DNA of 64,000 bases from Chrysoporthe austroafricana (GCA_001051155.2 JYIP02000003.1:4712001-4776000); one strand, 5' to 3'. Shown: positions 1-10,842, counted from the first letter of the stretch. The notes: a model not told the origin generated them from the letters alone. Numbers and translations: made by a program.

Positions 1-464
1 TAGAGGCAGGTCGACAAATGTCGCCCGGCCGAGGTGAAACACCCTCGGCCGAAAGTCCGGCTCCGGATCCACGCCTCACAAGCCGACCTGGAAAACTGTC
101 ACAGGACGCCTGAGCACGTCAAGATTAGCTCCGAGCTAGACGGAGAAACCTCCCTCGAAAGAAGAAAACGTAATTTTTGCTTGGCGCCACACGAGTTGCG
201 CGCCGTTGCCCGTCCGGATTGGTAAGTCTCGGCCGATACCTACGGGTGAGTTTTCGGATCCGGAGCGCTAGTCCGGGCTCACGATGGAGTATATAAGTTC
301 CTAGAATCATGAGTGACCAGGCTGTTCCTCATCCGCCATTTGTTTGCCATCCATCAGAAGTCCAAGGAGAAGGACATTATTACCCTCCCCCTTGCCATCA
401 AACATCCGACCCGTCTCATCTTGCTCTGGGCACACCACCACCACCACCACATCCCAATACAGCC
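1..464. other. Left-edge intergenic region with NmrA-like promoter
   Basis: No gene is supported here. Two copies of the 8-bp palindrome TCGGCCGA lie at 45-52 and 229-236, and an imperfect inverted repeat (GGCCGAGG ... CCTCGGCC) spans about 27-50. A TATA-like box precedes the gene at 465. A reading frame opening at ATG 309 joins in frame to the next gene, but its first 52 residues are low complexity (Pro/His rich) and do not resemble a Rossmann-fold start, so it is treated as leader. Confidence 0.5.
290..297 (+). promoter_or_regulatory. TATA-like box upstream of the NmrA-like gene
   Basis: TATATAAG lies about 170 bp upstream of the ATG at 465, in a position consistent with a core promoter followed by a moderate 5' leader. 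This is a sequence match only. Confidence 0.35.
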
Positions 465-1295
465 ATGCAGATCCTCCTCCTCGGCGCCACCGGCCGCACA
501 GGCACCCTCGTCCTGCACGAGGCCATCAGGCGCGGCCACACCGTCACGGCACTGGCGCGCAGCCCGGATATCCTCGGCCTTGCCGCGGCCCAGGCGGCGG
601 GCCGGCTCACGCTCGTCCACGGCTCCCCGCTCGACCCATCCGACGTGGCTCGGGCCGTGCAGACCGCCGCCGCCGCGGACGGGCAGCAGCAGCAGCTGGT
701 GGTCATCTCCGCACTCAATGCGCGCCGCACGTCCGAGAGCCTCTGGGCGGCGCCGCACCCGGCGGACTCGCCGCCGAGGATGATGGCGGACAGCACCGCG
801 AACGTGGTCTCGGCCCTCCTCCGCCACCTTCCTGCTGCCTCCCCGCCTTCCTCCTCTCCTCAGGACGGCGGCGCGGGCGCGATAGGGGCCGACAGCAACA
901 GCGGCAGCAACAGCAACAACAAGAGGCCATTGCCGCTCAAGATCGTGGTCCTGTCGGCCCTCGGCGCGGGTAGCTCGGCGCGACACGCACACTGGCTCCT
1001 GCGGGCGCTGGTGCGAGGCAGCGGTATGCGGCACCAGTTCGCGGACCACGATGCGGTCGAGGGGGTGCTCACAGCAGCGGCGCGGGGACCGGAGGGGGGC
1101 CCACGGGTCGAATATATCCTGGTTCGCCCGACCCGGCTCGTGGAGGGGGACGGCGAGGCGAGAGTCTTCGATACCGGCCGGGGCGGTACGGTGGGGCTCA
1201 CGGAGGCCGTGTCTAGGGGCGCCGTCGCGAGGTTCCTCGTGGACGCGGCCGAGGGCGATAGGTACGACGGGGAGGCACCTATCATCGTCGGCTAA
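465..1295 (+). CDS. NmrA-like / atypical SDR NAD(P)-binding protein
   Basis: A predicted 276-residue single-exon protein. It begins at once with a beta strand and the dinucleotide-binding motif GATGRTG (about residues 7-13), the hallmark of atypical short-chain dehydrogenases of the NmrA/NAD(P)-binding group (PF13460 type). These act as redox sensors or reductases of unknown substrate. Later segments read as Rossmann strands: LVVISALNA, LKIVVLSALGAGSS and VEYILVRPTRLVEGDGEA. The region between the second and third of these is a Ser/Gly/Asn-rich low-complexity insertion. The C-terminus (AVSRGAVARFLVDAA) fits the family. I chose ATG 465 rather than the in-frame ATG 309 because the nucleotide-binding strand normally starts within a few residues of the N-terminus. 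The family call is good; the substrate is unknown. It could be cytosolic or nuclear. Confidence 0.8.
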   Translation: MQILLLGATGRTGTLVLHEAIRRGHTVTALARSPDILGLAAAQAAGRLTLVHGSPLDPSDVARAVQTAAAADGQQQQLVVISALNARRTSESLWAAPHPADSPPRMMADSTANVVSALLRHLPAASPPSSSPQDGGAGAIGADSNSGSNSNNKRPLPLKIVVLSALGAGSSARHAHWLLRALVRGSGMRHQFADHDAVEGVLTAAARGPEGGPRVEYILVRPTRLVEGDGEARVFDTGRGGTVGLTEAVSRGAVARFLVDAAEGDRYDGEAPIIVG

Positions 1296-1752
1296 GACGT
1301 GTCAATAGCAGTGCTTCCGTGGGGTTCTCAAGCAGTGATTTGATGAGGAGCCCGAAGGGATGTGCAATGAAGGCAGGGAGGGAGGAAGGAACGAAAAATC
1401 CATTGGGTATATATCGTGTGATAGCGACAGTGCAGTCTATAAATGCAACTCTAGATTCCAGCCCCCCATTTGATTTCACGTAGATCAAGTAACTTTTGGC
1501 GAAGGAGCGCCTCAAAATGGAAAGAGAATGCCTCCAGTCTGACATGAGAAGAGAAAAAGAAAAATCGGGGTATCAAGCGTTCAGAGTTAGAAATCAAAAA
1601 AAGAGACCAGGGCCGCCACCGTCAGAGGGTCTAAAAGGAAACTTGCTCGTTCGCTTCGTCCTATGTCATCACCTTTCTCTCATTCTAGGTTTTTTTTCGC
1701 ATTCTCGTAGGTGTGCAGACTGAGCGCTCGGGCGTTCCGGGCCCGGCGAGGT
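1296..1752. other. Convergent 3' intergenic region
   Basis: A 457-bp spacer between the NmrA-like gene and the 3' end of the minus-strand Zn2Cys6 gene. It is less GC-rich than its flanks, with A/T runs at about 1558-1605 and 1690-1700 that could hold 3' UTRs. No gene is seen. Confidence 0.5.
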
Positions 1753-4377
1753 CTAGTTCAGGCTCACCGGCATACTGGACAGATCCCACTGGTCCATGTC
1801 CCAGTAAGAAAGGTCCTCGAAGAACTGTGCGGGCAGCCACGTTAGTTCCAGCCACGCGGGCACCGGCAGGTGGCCAGGGTAAAAAAAGGGGGGAGACTTG
1901 CCGTGGCCGGGTCGAACTGCGGCGGCTGCATGGCCTGTGGCGCATACGGGTCCATCGGCGTGCTGGGGCCGGACAGCTGCTTCCTGCGTTAGTAACGACT
2001 CGCTACCTAATGACGATGACGTGGCAGGGGTCGGACTCACCGGCATCTTGGCAAGGCCCTCTGGGCTCGTCTTGAGCGCCGCCAGGCAGGCGTCGACGAT
2101 CTTGCCGAGCTCGTCCGTGATCCTCTTGATCCTCTCCTCGGTCCTGTGGCTCTTGACGCTGTTGAGCACGACGCTCAGCACCAGCGTGTCCTTCAGGTCG
2201 CAGCTCGAGTCGCTGACGATGGCGACGGAGCTGTCCAGCGTGTTCTGCACGGCGCGCATCATGCCCTGCGTGGACCAGACCGTGCGGTTGTCGAGGGCGT
2301 TGACGAAGCCCAGCTCGCCGGGGTGGTGCTGCGCCTCCGGGCTGGGCAGCTGGCCGTTGACGAGGCTGCTGTGCTGCCGCTGGTCCTGCTCCTTGGCGCT
2401 CTTGATGAAGTAGCACACGGAGAAGGCGGCCTGCATGATGTCGTGCTTCAGCACGATGTGGTACATGTGGCCCACGTCCGCGAACCCGGGCATCCGCGGG
2501 TCCAGCTCGTCCAGGTAGGTCAGCATCACCATCGACGACTTGAGGTAGCTCGTGGTGATATGCTCGGGGCACTCGACCGTGCTGAGGGCGAACGGGCGGT
2601 AGAGCGCGAGGAGGGGCCGGCGGACGTGCATGTCCAGCAGGGCGCGCATGCGCCACTCCTTGAACTTGGCCGAGGGGTTTAGCGTCTGGTTGCGCCGGGG
2701 GAAGAGGTGGTTCACGTCATCGAGGAGGCGCTCGAGCTGGATACCGCAGTCGAGCACCTCCTGGAAGTCGCGGAGCGTGTCGAGGCGGTTGATGATGCTG
2801 GACACGCGGATGCGGTGCGGCAGGGTGCGCGAGGCGTAGGCCTGCAGCTGGGTGTTGGTGAACTCGTCGATGGGCTTCGACGGCGGGAGCTGGGCCATCT
2901 CGGGGTAGATGTCGGCGTCGTCGAGGTTGCTCGGCGGCCGGCAGGTGTACTCGCCCTCTCGCACGGAGCAGGGGAGGTTGCAGGCCAGAGCGACATGGAG
3001 GTCCATGTCCATGATCGTGTACCAGAGGCGCCGGCGCAGCTCGGCGTAGAATGGCCTGATCTGCGGGAACTCGTCCGGGTCCCTGTGCAGGCCCATGGTC
3101 ATGGCCATACGGACGATGAAACCCAGCTGCGTCCAGGACTCCTGGTTCTGGGAGCACATCATACGCCTGGCATGAAGGAGCAGCACCTCGCACTGCAGGG
3201 TGTGCATATCAACCAGCTGCTTCCCCCGCAGGCTGTCCAGCCAGGTGCGGGCGAGGGCGCACGCCGTAGGCGCGTGGATGCCGTCGGAGCGGTCGTGGCT
3301 CAGCCCCCGCTTGTCGGTCTCGAACCTCGCGCCGAGGGACAGCATGCACATCAGGCGGGGGAGGAAGGCATCCGAAACCTGCCTCTGCTGCCAGAAGGCC
3401 TCATACTCGGCGTGGAAGGACGGCACGTGGATGACACGATACAGCCCCTCGGACATGGTGATGTAGGCGTCGAGCAGCCGGTCGCAGATGGCCTTGTTGG
3501 GGAGGATGTCGGCCATGCGCTTCTGCACGGGCAGCATGGAGTCTGTGAAGACGGCGATGGGGGCCAAGCCCCTGCGGTTCTCCTCCGAGATGGCGCGGTA
3601 GATCTTGTGCAGCTGCACGAAGAGGTCCCGGATGTCCTCGCCGCCGGACCTGTTGAACATGAAGTCCCTGGCCTCGTCGAACAGGTTCAGCAGCACCCTC
3701 GTGCTGTTCTGGCCGAAGAAGCGCGTCCTCAGGTTCCCCTTGACGCTGAGACCCCTGATGGTGGTCGGTGCTCCAGCCACGGACGAGTAGATCGAGTAGG
3801 GGCCCCTGCTGAAGCCCCATTCCGCCCCGTGCGGGGCGCCGGCGGCGCTGTTCAGGACCAGCCTCTCCAGGCGCTCCAGGCGGGCGCCGAACTGGTCGAC
3901 CACGGAGCCGGCGGCGCGAGACTGGTCGCCCGGGCCGCCGAACCCCAGGCCGGACTGGGCCGTCGGCGTGGGCGCGTCGGTGTACGACGGCGGCGGGCGG
4001 TTCTGGCGCTTGGCGGGCCGCGGGGAGCCCTCGGCGTCCGAGCCCTCCGACCCGGCGGGCTCGTTCTCGGTGGCGTACTTGCACGGGCGGTTCGACTTGA
4101 GGCACTGCGAGCACGGGCAGGTCCGGTCGCACCGCAGCTTGCGCTGGCGGCACGAGTTGCAGCTCTTGACGGGGCGCGGGCGCTTCACGGCCTTGCCGGC
4201 CTGGCCGGAGCTGTCAAAGACCATGGTCGAGATGGTGGGCGTCATGTTGGCGACCGGTACCACTGGCCGGTCTGCGCCCTGGCCGGGGACCGTGGGCGCG
4301 GTCGAGGTTGGGGTGTTGCTGGTCGAGGCGGACCCAGGCCCATTGTCCTGGACCTGGACTGCTATAGGGGCTGCCAT
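1753..4377 (-). CDS. Zn2Cys6 fungal-specific transcription factor
   Basis: Three exons are predicted on the minus strand: 2041-4377, 1902-1976 and 1753-1824, giving 827 residues. Residues about 73-99 hold the binuclear zinc cluster C-x2-C-x6-C-x5-C-x2-C-x6-C in a basic setting (KSCNSCRQRKLRCDRTC), so it should bind CGG-type DNA sites in the nucleus. The middle of the protein (from about residue 290, LLDAYITMSEGLYRVIHVPSF, then MRMAMTMGLHRDP-type sequence) is the PF04082 fungal transcription-factor domain. Reading straight through the 3' end gives implausible sequence. Removing the intron 1977-2040 (GTGAGT...GAAGCAG) and the intron 1825-1901 (GCAAGT...CACAG, a GC-AG intron) restores a Pro/Gln/Met-rich, acidic and aromatic tail typical of an activation domain. 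Target genes are unknown. The 5' flank is an unusually long spacer. Confidence 0.88.
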   Translation of the reverse strand: MAAPIAVQVQDNGPGSASTSNTPTSTAPTVPGQGADRPVVPVANMTPTISTMVFDSSGQAGKAVKRPRPVKSCNSCRQRKLRCDRTCPCSQCLKSNRPCKYATENEPAGSEGSDAEGSPRPAKRQNRPPPSYTDAPTPTAQSGLGFGGPGDQSRAAGSVVDQFGARLERLERLVLNSAAGAPHGAEWGFSRGPYSIYSSVAGAPTTIRGLSVKGNLRTRFFGQNSTRVLLNLFDEARDFMFNRSGGEDIRDLFVQLHKIYRAISEENRRGLAPIAVFTDSMLPVQKRMADILPNKAICDRLLDAYITMSEGLYRVIHVPSFHAEYEAFWQQRQVSDAFLPRLMCMLSLGARFETDKRGLSHDRSDGIHAPTACALARTWLDSLRGKQLVDMHTLQCEVLLLHARRMMCSQNQESWTQLGFIVRMAMTMGLHRDPDEFPQIRPFYAELRRRLWYTIMDMDLHVALACNLPCSVREGEYTCRPPSNLDDADIYPEMAQLPPSKPIDEFTNTQLQAYASRTLPHRIRVSSIINRLDTLRDFQEVLDCGIQLERLLDDVNHLFPRRNQTLNPSAKFKEWRMRALLDMHVRRPLLALYRPFALSTVECPEHITTSYLKSSMVMLTYLDELDPRMPGFADVGHMYHIVLKHDIMQAAFSVCYFIKSAKEQDQRQHSSLVNGQLPSPEAQHHPGELGFVNALDNRTVWSTQGMMRAVQNTLDSSVAIVSDSSCDLKDTLVLSVVLNSVKSHRTEERIKRITDELGKIVDACLAALKTSPEGLAKMPVSPTPATSSSLGSESLLTQEAAVRPQHADGPVCATGHAAAAVRPGHGKSPPFFYPGHLPVPAWLELTWLPAQFFEDLSYWDMDQWDLSSMPVSLN

Positions 4378-4643
4378 CCTCGCCCCGCGGCGGCTGCTGC
4401 ATCAAGCTCAAAGCAGGTGAGACGGACGCCGAATCAGGAATGGCCCGGGGGGATGGATGCGGTTGCAGGAGGCCGCAGGCGGTCGCAGAGGCGGTCGCAG
4501 GCGGTCGCAGGATGCCGTGGGGTCTCAATCGTTGGCCGCAGTCAGCTCCCAACACAGAGATGCATGAAAGGCGCAGAGACGGCGCCCCAGCCTCCGCGAA
4601 CAGGTCCCGGGCGCGAGATCCGGCCGAGAAAAGAGGAGAGAGT

Positions 4644-4730
4644 GAGCGAGCGAGCGAGCGAGCGAGAGAGAGGTAGAGATAGCGAGAGCGATACAGAGAG
4701 AGAGAGAGAGAGAGACAGAGAGAGAGAGAC
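4644..4730. repeat. GAGC / GA microsatellites
   Basis: A run of GAGC units (4644-4672) is followed by a GA-dominated run (about 4695-4730). Read on the minus strand this is a CT-rich tract 270-350 bp upstream of the transcription-factor ATG, as often found in fungal 5' leaders. Confidence 0.85.
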
Positions 4731-6200
4731 AAAGAGTAAGATCAAGAGGCTGGTATCGAGGTGTTGCAAGGGCTGGGCAGGGCAGAGCAGGGCAGGCCTG
4801 TATCACTCCGGGTGGTGGGCCTGGTCCGGCCGTGTTTGCTGGAGGCGAGCCCGACGCGATGGGCGAAAAGGTCCGAGCCGCACAGGTGCGTACGTACGTG
4901 TCCCGGCCGCGACGGATACGGGCAGAGGTTCGTCTCGTCGATGGCTTGAGGGCTGGCCTGGGTGGGAGGCGCGAGCTGGATGCTGGACCTGGAGGGACTC
5001 GGCCCCGAAGACCTGGGGATCGCGGCGAGAGGCGCTGGCGGTATATGAGTGAGAGGCGGTTGCTGGGCCGTGGGGAATGGAAGATGCCGTGCTACCCTGA
5101 ACGGCTGGCTGAGATTAGGATCCTGACAGGCGGCGTAGCGAGGGTGAGGGTCGGGGCCGAAGGGGTCGGCGCAGGCCAAGCTTCTCTGGAGGAGCTCCTG
5201 GTGGGGGCGCGCGACGTCGACGCCAGGCGGAGACCAGACCAGCAGCTGCGTTTCGCAGGAGGAGGAGGGATTGCGGAGGCGCCGTCGGGGGGCGGTTCAA
5301 CGGCGTGAGGCAGCCGGAGAAGGACGACCTGCCAGTCGGGCGGGGTCCTGTTAAATCACCGTGCTGCGTCTAATTGCACAAAGCGCAGCTGTCATGTCGA
5401 TCGGTGGAAATTGGTGAAATTGTGCTGTGGGTGTCTGGCCTGAGCGGACGAGGGCGAGGCGAGGCGACTGGCTCCCACGAGATTGCCAGCATGCAAAACA
5501 CCTCAGGTAGGGTCGCAGCGGGCAGGATGATCAGGCCAGGTCGCAGCCAGGTCGCAGCCAGGTCGGGCCGGAGCAGCGGCCTGCACAGGCGCACACAGGC
5601 ACACAGGCACGCGCACAGGGCTGGCTCGCTCTTCTGGGGGGGTGGTTGCGGCGGCGAGGGGAGGGGGGAGCACGATCGATACCGCGGCACGGCGTGGCCT
5701 GGACAGAGGCACACACACAGAGTTGCTGCAGCAGCAGCAGCCCCAGCCCCAGCAGCAGCAGCCCAGGCGACCAGGGAGAAGAAGAGGAGAGAGGATCCTC
5801 GTCCGTCCTGGTAGGGCCAGGCGAGGGCACGGCGCAGGCAGATTCGACCGGTCCGGCGGAAGTATGTTGATCTCTGGTCTGCTTGGTGCGTGGTGGTCTT
5901 GTCGCACGTACCCGCGCCGGGAACCAATGCAGTGGGATGTAACCCACGGCAGAACCAGCGTGTTGGGAGAGGGTCAGAGCCCCTCTGCCGCCAAGGGGGA
6001 ACTGATGGGTGGATGGATGGATGGGTTGGGGGGGGGCCGCTGTCAGTTGTCAGTTGGGCGAGCAGGTGGCGGTGGTCGCTGTGGGGGTTGTCGATGGATG
6101 GGCTGGTGGAGAGCGCCCAGGGCAAGGCCCCAGGCGTGCAAGGGCAGGGCATGGCAGGGCAGGGCAGTGCCCTACTAGCCTACTCAGCAAGCACCTAGTA

Positions 6201-6237
6201 GGGCAGGGCAGGGCAGGGCAGGGCAGGGCAGGGCAGG
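6201..6237. repeat. (GGGCA)7 tandem repeat
   Basis: Seven perfect GGGCA pentamers at 6201-6235, preceded by degenerate copies from about 6140. G-rich on the plus strand. Confidence 0.9.
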
Positions 6238-7080
6238 CTCCCCCAGCGACTGGGTGCTGGGCTACAGGGGGTAGAAAACGCCCGACGGTTCTCACACAAG
6301 GGCTCGGAGGCCAGAACAATGCGGGGCCAAGCGAGGGACGTACCGTGGTACCGCGTCCCATGTACCCTGCGCCTGGGAGATACTCTGCAAGACACCGCCC
6401 GTCGCTGGCCCCCACAGGTCCCGCAGCCAGGCGAGCGACATTGGGGCCCTGGGCCCCCCCGGTCCCTGGGCGTGCTGCCATTGTTACTCAGTGCTGTGGC
6501 GGTACTGGGGGAGGACCGGGTTGCTGTGATTACCGTCATTTACACGCTGCGTGGTAACCCAGTTGCGGTAAGGTTCGCAGCCTCGACATCGTCGTCCACG
6601 CCGCTCCCGCCTCCCCCGCCCAGCCTGGCGCGCGAGGGCCTGGGCAGCCTGTGGCCTGGGGGGCCGAGCCGGACCGCGGCATGGGCAGACAAGCGAGATG
6701 AGAGAATCTGCATTTCTCCGGGCCATCTCGTCATCCTCCTGCGAGGCATGGCCGGGCGGGCGCTGGCCCTCATTTCCCTGCCCCCAGCGCTGCCGCAGCT
6801 CGAGACCGCGGCGCACGGCCGCCCGCCCACGATACCGCGGGTCCCCACGAGGCCAGACCGCTGTCGCCGTCGCTGCCGCTGCCGCTCGTTGGCTGGCTTG
6901 GCTGGCTGGCTGGCTGGCCGCTCATTACCCTCAACTCATCACATCACCCAACCCGCCAACTCCCGGGCGCCAGATGCAGGTGGCATCTGCGGAGCCTGTC
7001 CCCACGCCCACAACCATGCCCACGTTCCATTGCCCGTCATCCTCCATGCGCGCCAGCGCCGGGCGTGCCCAGCAAGCACA

Positions 7081-7107
7081 TACACACACACACTCACACA
7101 CACACAC
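7081..7107. repeat. CA dinucleotide microsatellite
   Basis: An imperfect (CA)n run interrupted by a single CT step. Confidence 0.85.
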
Positions 7108-7413
7108 GGACGGCGGGCCCTGCCCTGGGGGTCCTACCCTGGGGGCCCTGCAGCTCGCATCGGCTGTCCCTCTGAAATCGAGCAACCCATTCGCCGCCCG
7201 GCGCGGGCGCCCCAGGGCCCACAACCGCGTGCCTCTTGAGTCGTGGGTGGTGGGCGTGCCCTGCGTCGCAGTCAGTCGAGGACGGCTGCTCGGCCGGATA
7301 TCTCCGCGGGTTCGCCCTGCCGCGCCTCCGTCCAGAGCCTTGTCTCATCATCTCGTCTCGTCTCGTCTTGTCACGTCTGGCCTGGATTATGCTGCCCGGG
7401 TCCCCCAGGTGGT

Positions 7414-7465
7414 GCGCTCTTGCGAGGCGCTCTTGCGAGGCGCTCTTGCGAGGCGCTCTTGCAAG
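7414..7465. repeat. 13-bp minisatellite, four units
   Basis: Four tandem copies of GCGCTCTTGCGAG at 7414-7426, 7427-7439, 7440-7452 and 7453-7465; the last has one G-to-A change. The unit length is not a multiple of three, which argues against a coding role. Confidence 0.9.
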
Positions 7466-9395
7466 GCCCTCTCGCCCGGCCGCGGGCGTGCTGGTGTCAG
7501 CACGTGCACGGGCACGCAGCACGAGCACGCAGCACGCCTCTTGGGACGAGTCCGCCTACATGGCACTACCCAGTCTGTTTTTCACCAACGTGCTCGGCGG
7601 TGTCCAGCCACGTGGTGACTAGAGAACAAACTAGTCCCGCCGAGCCGTTTTACTAGAGTACATACTAAGAGGTGGTAGTATCTCCCAGATCGAGCAGGCG
7701 ATGCGTTCCCGCGGCCTTATCCCGTGTTATGGACAGGGCACCGCCAACCAGAGGATCAGCCCGGCGTCCTGCTACGGGGGGCTATATGTAGGTAGTCGGC
7801 CGAGAAACGTCGAGAGGACGGACCCATAGCGGCAGACGGGCATGCTATCCTTATGCCGCCAAGACAGAGCCCTCCATCCGGTGCTACTTAGTTCGACCGC
7901 CGGCCGAGTGCCTGGCCCGCAGCGGCCGAGAGCATGACGAATTCATTCACGATGGAGAAAAAAGAGACGGAGGAGGAAAAAATAGAAGGGAGAAAAAAAA
8001 AAGAAAAATCCCGCGGCAACTTCCACCGGAATCCACATCTGGGGGGAGAAATCACCCAACAAAATTACTTACTGGGTATAGAGCGGTCTCCTTATCTACC
8101 CACCGACCCGCCATCGCCTCCAGAGGCTGAGGATCAGCAAAGGAAAAAAAACGGCGGCGAGGGCGATCCTGAAAGGAAAAAAAAAAGTTTTGGGGGGAGG
8201 GCCCTGTCCCGGGCCTCTCGACAAGCTTAAACGAGCCGCTACCGGCGTCTCGGCTGTGAGAGGCGGATGACGACACAGCCCGCCCGCTCCCATGGCCACC
8301 CTTCTGCTTTCTGCCCTCCAGAGTGGCCGAACCGGCCCCGTACGAATACGAACAAGGAGCGCGAAAGCAGACAGTCACTCGGCCGACACCGCCGCCGGCG
8401 GGCCTTGTGAACGATTTACCGGCGCGCTCCTCTCCCCCCTCCCCAACCCCCCGGGCTCTGTGTACTATGTAACCACCCCGGCTGTGCTGTGACGAGAGGG
8501 AAAGATCGGCATCACGCGAGGTGGTGCGACATGAAACTCAAAAGGTCCGACTCCTCGACATGCCTTGGCCATCTCGAGCTTTTTTTCCTTTTCTCTTCGC
8601 CCCCCGTCACGCCAATCAGAGGGCAGGCCCTGGCGCCGCTGGTAGGCAGGTCCCGTCACGAACATGGGGATCGGGGGTGACCTCCCTGGGCTCCCCGGCT
8701 TCTCTGCGAAACGTGGGGGATGCGCCTGGTGGTGAGATGATCGGAGCTTGGCCGTTCGGGGCAGCGCCTGGTTTATACTCTGCCGCCACCGCCTCACCGG
8801 GGTGGGGAGTCTCATGCTACGCCGGCGGGACAGATGCAGAGGGACAGAGCATCACAACGCGGGTGCGATTTCCCCGGCACGTGCTGTGCCGAGCTGAGCA
8901 CGCGGAGCCCCGTTCGCTTCGGCTGTCGCAGCAGCGCCGTTCTCCCCCGGCGCACGCCCCCTGCGGCGCAGACCCCGAGCCAAGTCCGACGGGACCCCCA
9001 GCGTCGGTGGCGGCGCACCATACGTAGGGACGAGGAGTGCGCCCGGCGTACAGAGGACAGAGGACACTGTCGGGCAATCGTGGCAATGTGGCCATGCGCG
9101 GGCGCGCCAATGACCACCAGTATCTTAGTATTCAGGCCAGGAGCCCCGGGTTCTCGGTACCAAGAAGCAGGCCAGAGGCCCTGCCGCAGCGGCGGTGTAG
9201 ATGACAGCAGGTCAGTCGGTCACGAGATGCCGGTGGCCTGAGAGGATAATGTGCTTTGGTATTCATTCCCACCCCCCCTATGTACATCCTCACGGCCTTG
9301 TGAGATCCCCCTTCCCGGCACCGTGGGTGTATGCCCCTCGCGCGCGCGCCTGCACCACCATCACTCAGCTTCCTCGACAGGAGAGCGCCTCTCCT

Positions 9396-9882
9396 CTAGT
9401 CCTGCTTCGCGGCCTCCTCGGCAGCCTCCTTCTCCGCCTTGGCTGCCTCCTGGGGGTTCTCGGCGGCCCACGTGTCCCACTTGTGCGTCGCCTTGCCCGT
9501 CTTGCTGATCTTCTGGAAGATGGTCTCCTCCTTGTCGGGCTGGGTCTTGAAGGTGGCGTACTGGCCCTTGAGGTTGACGTTGAAGTCGTCGACTTCGCCG
9601 TTGTCTGCAGGTTCACGCCGCCGGTCAGCATCCTGTTTGAGAACGAGGAGGGGGGGAAAGGGGGGGGGGAGCGGGAGTTGCCCAGCAGGAGGCCCAGGTC
9701 TTTCTTCCCGCCATCCACTCCATGGCAACATCCTCTCCCGCAAAAAGCAAAAAGCGGTGCTGGGATCGCGGGCTGCGGTGTAGGGACTCACCTCTCGCCT
9801 TGTTCAGCACCCGGGTGACGGCGCCGGAGCACCCGCCGCAGCTCATGGCGACGTGGTACTTGAACTCTTGCGACTCGGCCAT
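9396..9882 (-). CDS. ATX1: ATX1-type copper metallochaperone
   Basis: Two exons (9792-9882 and 9396-9604) with a 187-nt intron (GTGAGT...CTGCAG, phase 1) give a 99-residue protein. Residues 13-18 are MSCGGC, the MxCxxC copper-binding motif of heavy-metal-associated domains. The ferredoxin-like fold is followed through VDDFNVNLKGQYATF and the C-terminal KISKTGKAT. In the family this cytosolic protein hands Cu(I) to a P-type ATPase in the secretory pathway. A Glu/Ala/Lys-rich tail of about 25 residues (TWAAENPQEAAKAEKE...) extends past the usual 70-residue domain and may be helical. The intron is long for this window and ends in a pyrimidine-poor stretch, so the exact acceptor is slightly less certain than the donor. 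Confidence 0.85.
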
Positions 9883-10842
9883 TGTGAGAGATGTGATGTG
9901 ATGTGATGCGAAGTAATGCGCAGTGACGATAGACGGAGGATGTTAGGAAAAGGCGATGCGCTCCGTTCCTGGGGAGGTCTGTTTGTTTTGGTGCGTGTGT
10001 ATCGTGCAGCACCTCGGAAGGTGGGGTCTGATGCCGTCAGCTCCGTGTTTCGCCCTTGCGCGGGGAGCTGTCAGGTCGTCTGTGGTGGGGAGGGGCCTCT
10101 CTGCGTCGGGTGCAGGCTTGCAAATGAAGTGTCGTCCGTTCGTCCCTTCTGGGTATCACGAGGCAGCGGGCTGATGAATCGTCTTTGCGAGTGAATTTAC
10201 TTCTCTTCTGGCGGGAGGATGCGCAGAGACAGGTCTCGGGAGCGACAGCACGGCGCCCTCCCTGCTTAAGTATCCTCCAGCTGAAGCTGGCGCCTCGGGG
10301 CGATTAATAATTGTCACGGTGCCTGGCCTGGGCCGGTGCCAGCTGACACCGCACAAAGCGCGCAGAGAAGGACACTTTGCAGGAACGCAGGAGCGTCGCC
10401 GCCCATTGCGCCATCGCGCCAGGCTCACCTCCTAAAACTTGCTCAGGTTTGAGACCTACCTGCGACGGCGGCACGACCCAGGACGGCACCCAGCCTCTCA
10501 CACCGGCAAGTCGCTTAATCTCGCTTAGTGAGCATATATTGCTTCCGGAGTGTGCTGCTCTATTTTAGCCTCGGCCGAAAAAGGTTGATGGTGTCTACAC
10601 ATTCTACTGCCGCGTGGCCGCTCGCCTCACGTAGCCGACACGGCCGTCGGGCCTCCTCCAACGGCTCCTGTCCCACGTGGCGGGTTCGCCTACGGTCCTT
10701 GCACTTTCGCCGGAATCCGAGGTGAGTAGTCTCGATCTGGATTTGGACATGGAGCTACAGCCTCCGCGGGCATGATTGCGTTCATTACATCGTGCTCGGC
10801 TTCACGTCTTGACTCTAGTCGCGACCATGGCTCCTCCTGCGC
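9883..10842. other. Promoter of the copper chaperone and 3' flank of RQC1
   Basis: A 960-bp spacer. A short GTGAT tandem (about 9892-9908) lies just upstream of the chaperone ATG. A TCGGCCGA palindrome sits at 10571-10578. No conserved reading frame is seen. Confidence 0.45.

Larger units (their letters stand above)
4378..9395. other. Long GC-rich low-complexity spacer, no gene supported
   Basis: Five kilobases lie between the start of the Zn2Cys6 gene and the 3' end of the copper chaperone gene. The part next to 4378 is a pyrimidine-rich leader on the minus strand, with GA/CT and GAGC microsatellites. Further out are (GGGCA)n, CA and 13-bp tandem repeats, multiple GGTCGCAG-type short repeats (about 4477-4513 and 5539-5566) and two TCGGCCGA palindromes (7796-7803 and 8379-8386). 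Many overlapping open frames exist in all frames because of high GC. They are compositionally biased and show no recognisable domain. The spacer probably holds the long promoter and leader of the transcription factor; a non-coding transcript cannot be excluded. Confidence 0.5.

Noticed and set aside
2707..5052. 781-codon plus-strand frame antisense to the Zn2Cys6 gene
   Set aside because: Complement of a high-GC coding sequence; it has no domain, and the minus-strand protein is clearly the real one.
6319..7618. Two overlapping plus-strand frames of 306 codons each in the long spacer
   Set aside because: Both are dominated by repeats (CA tract read as Thr-His, 13-bp minisatellite) and Pro/Arg/Ala bias, with no recognisable fold.
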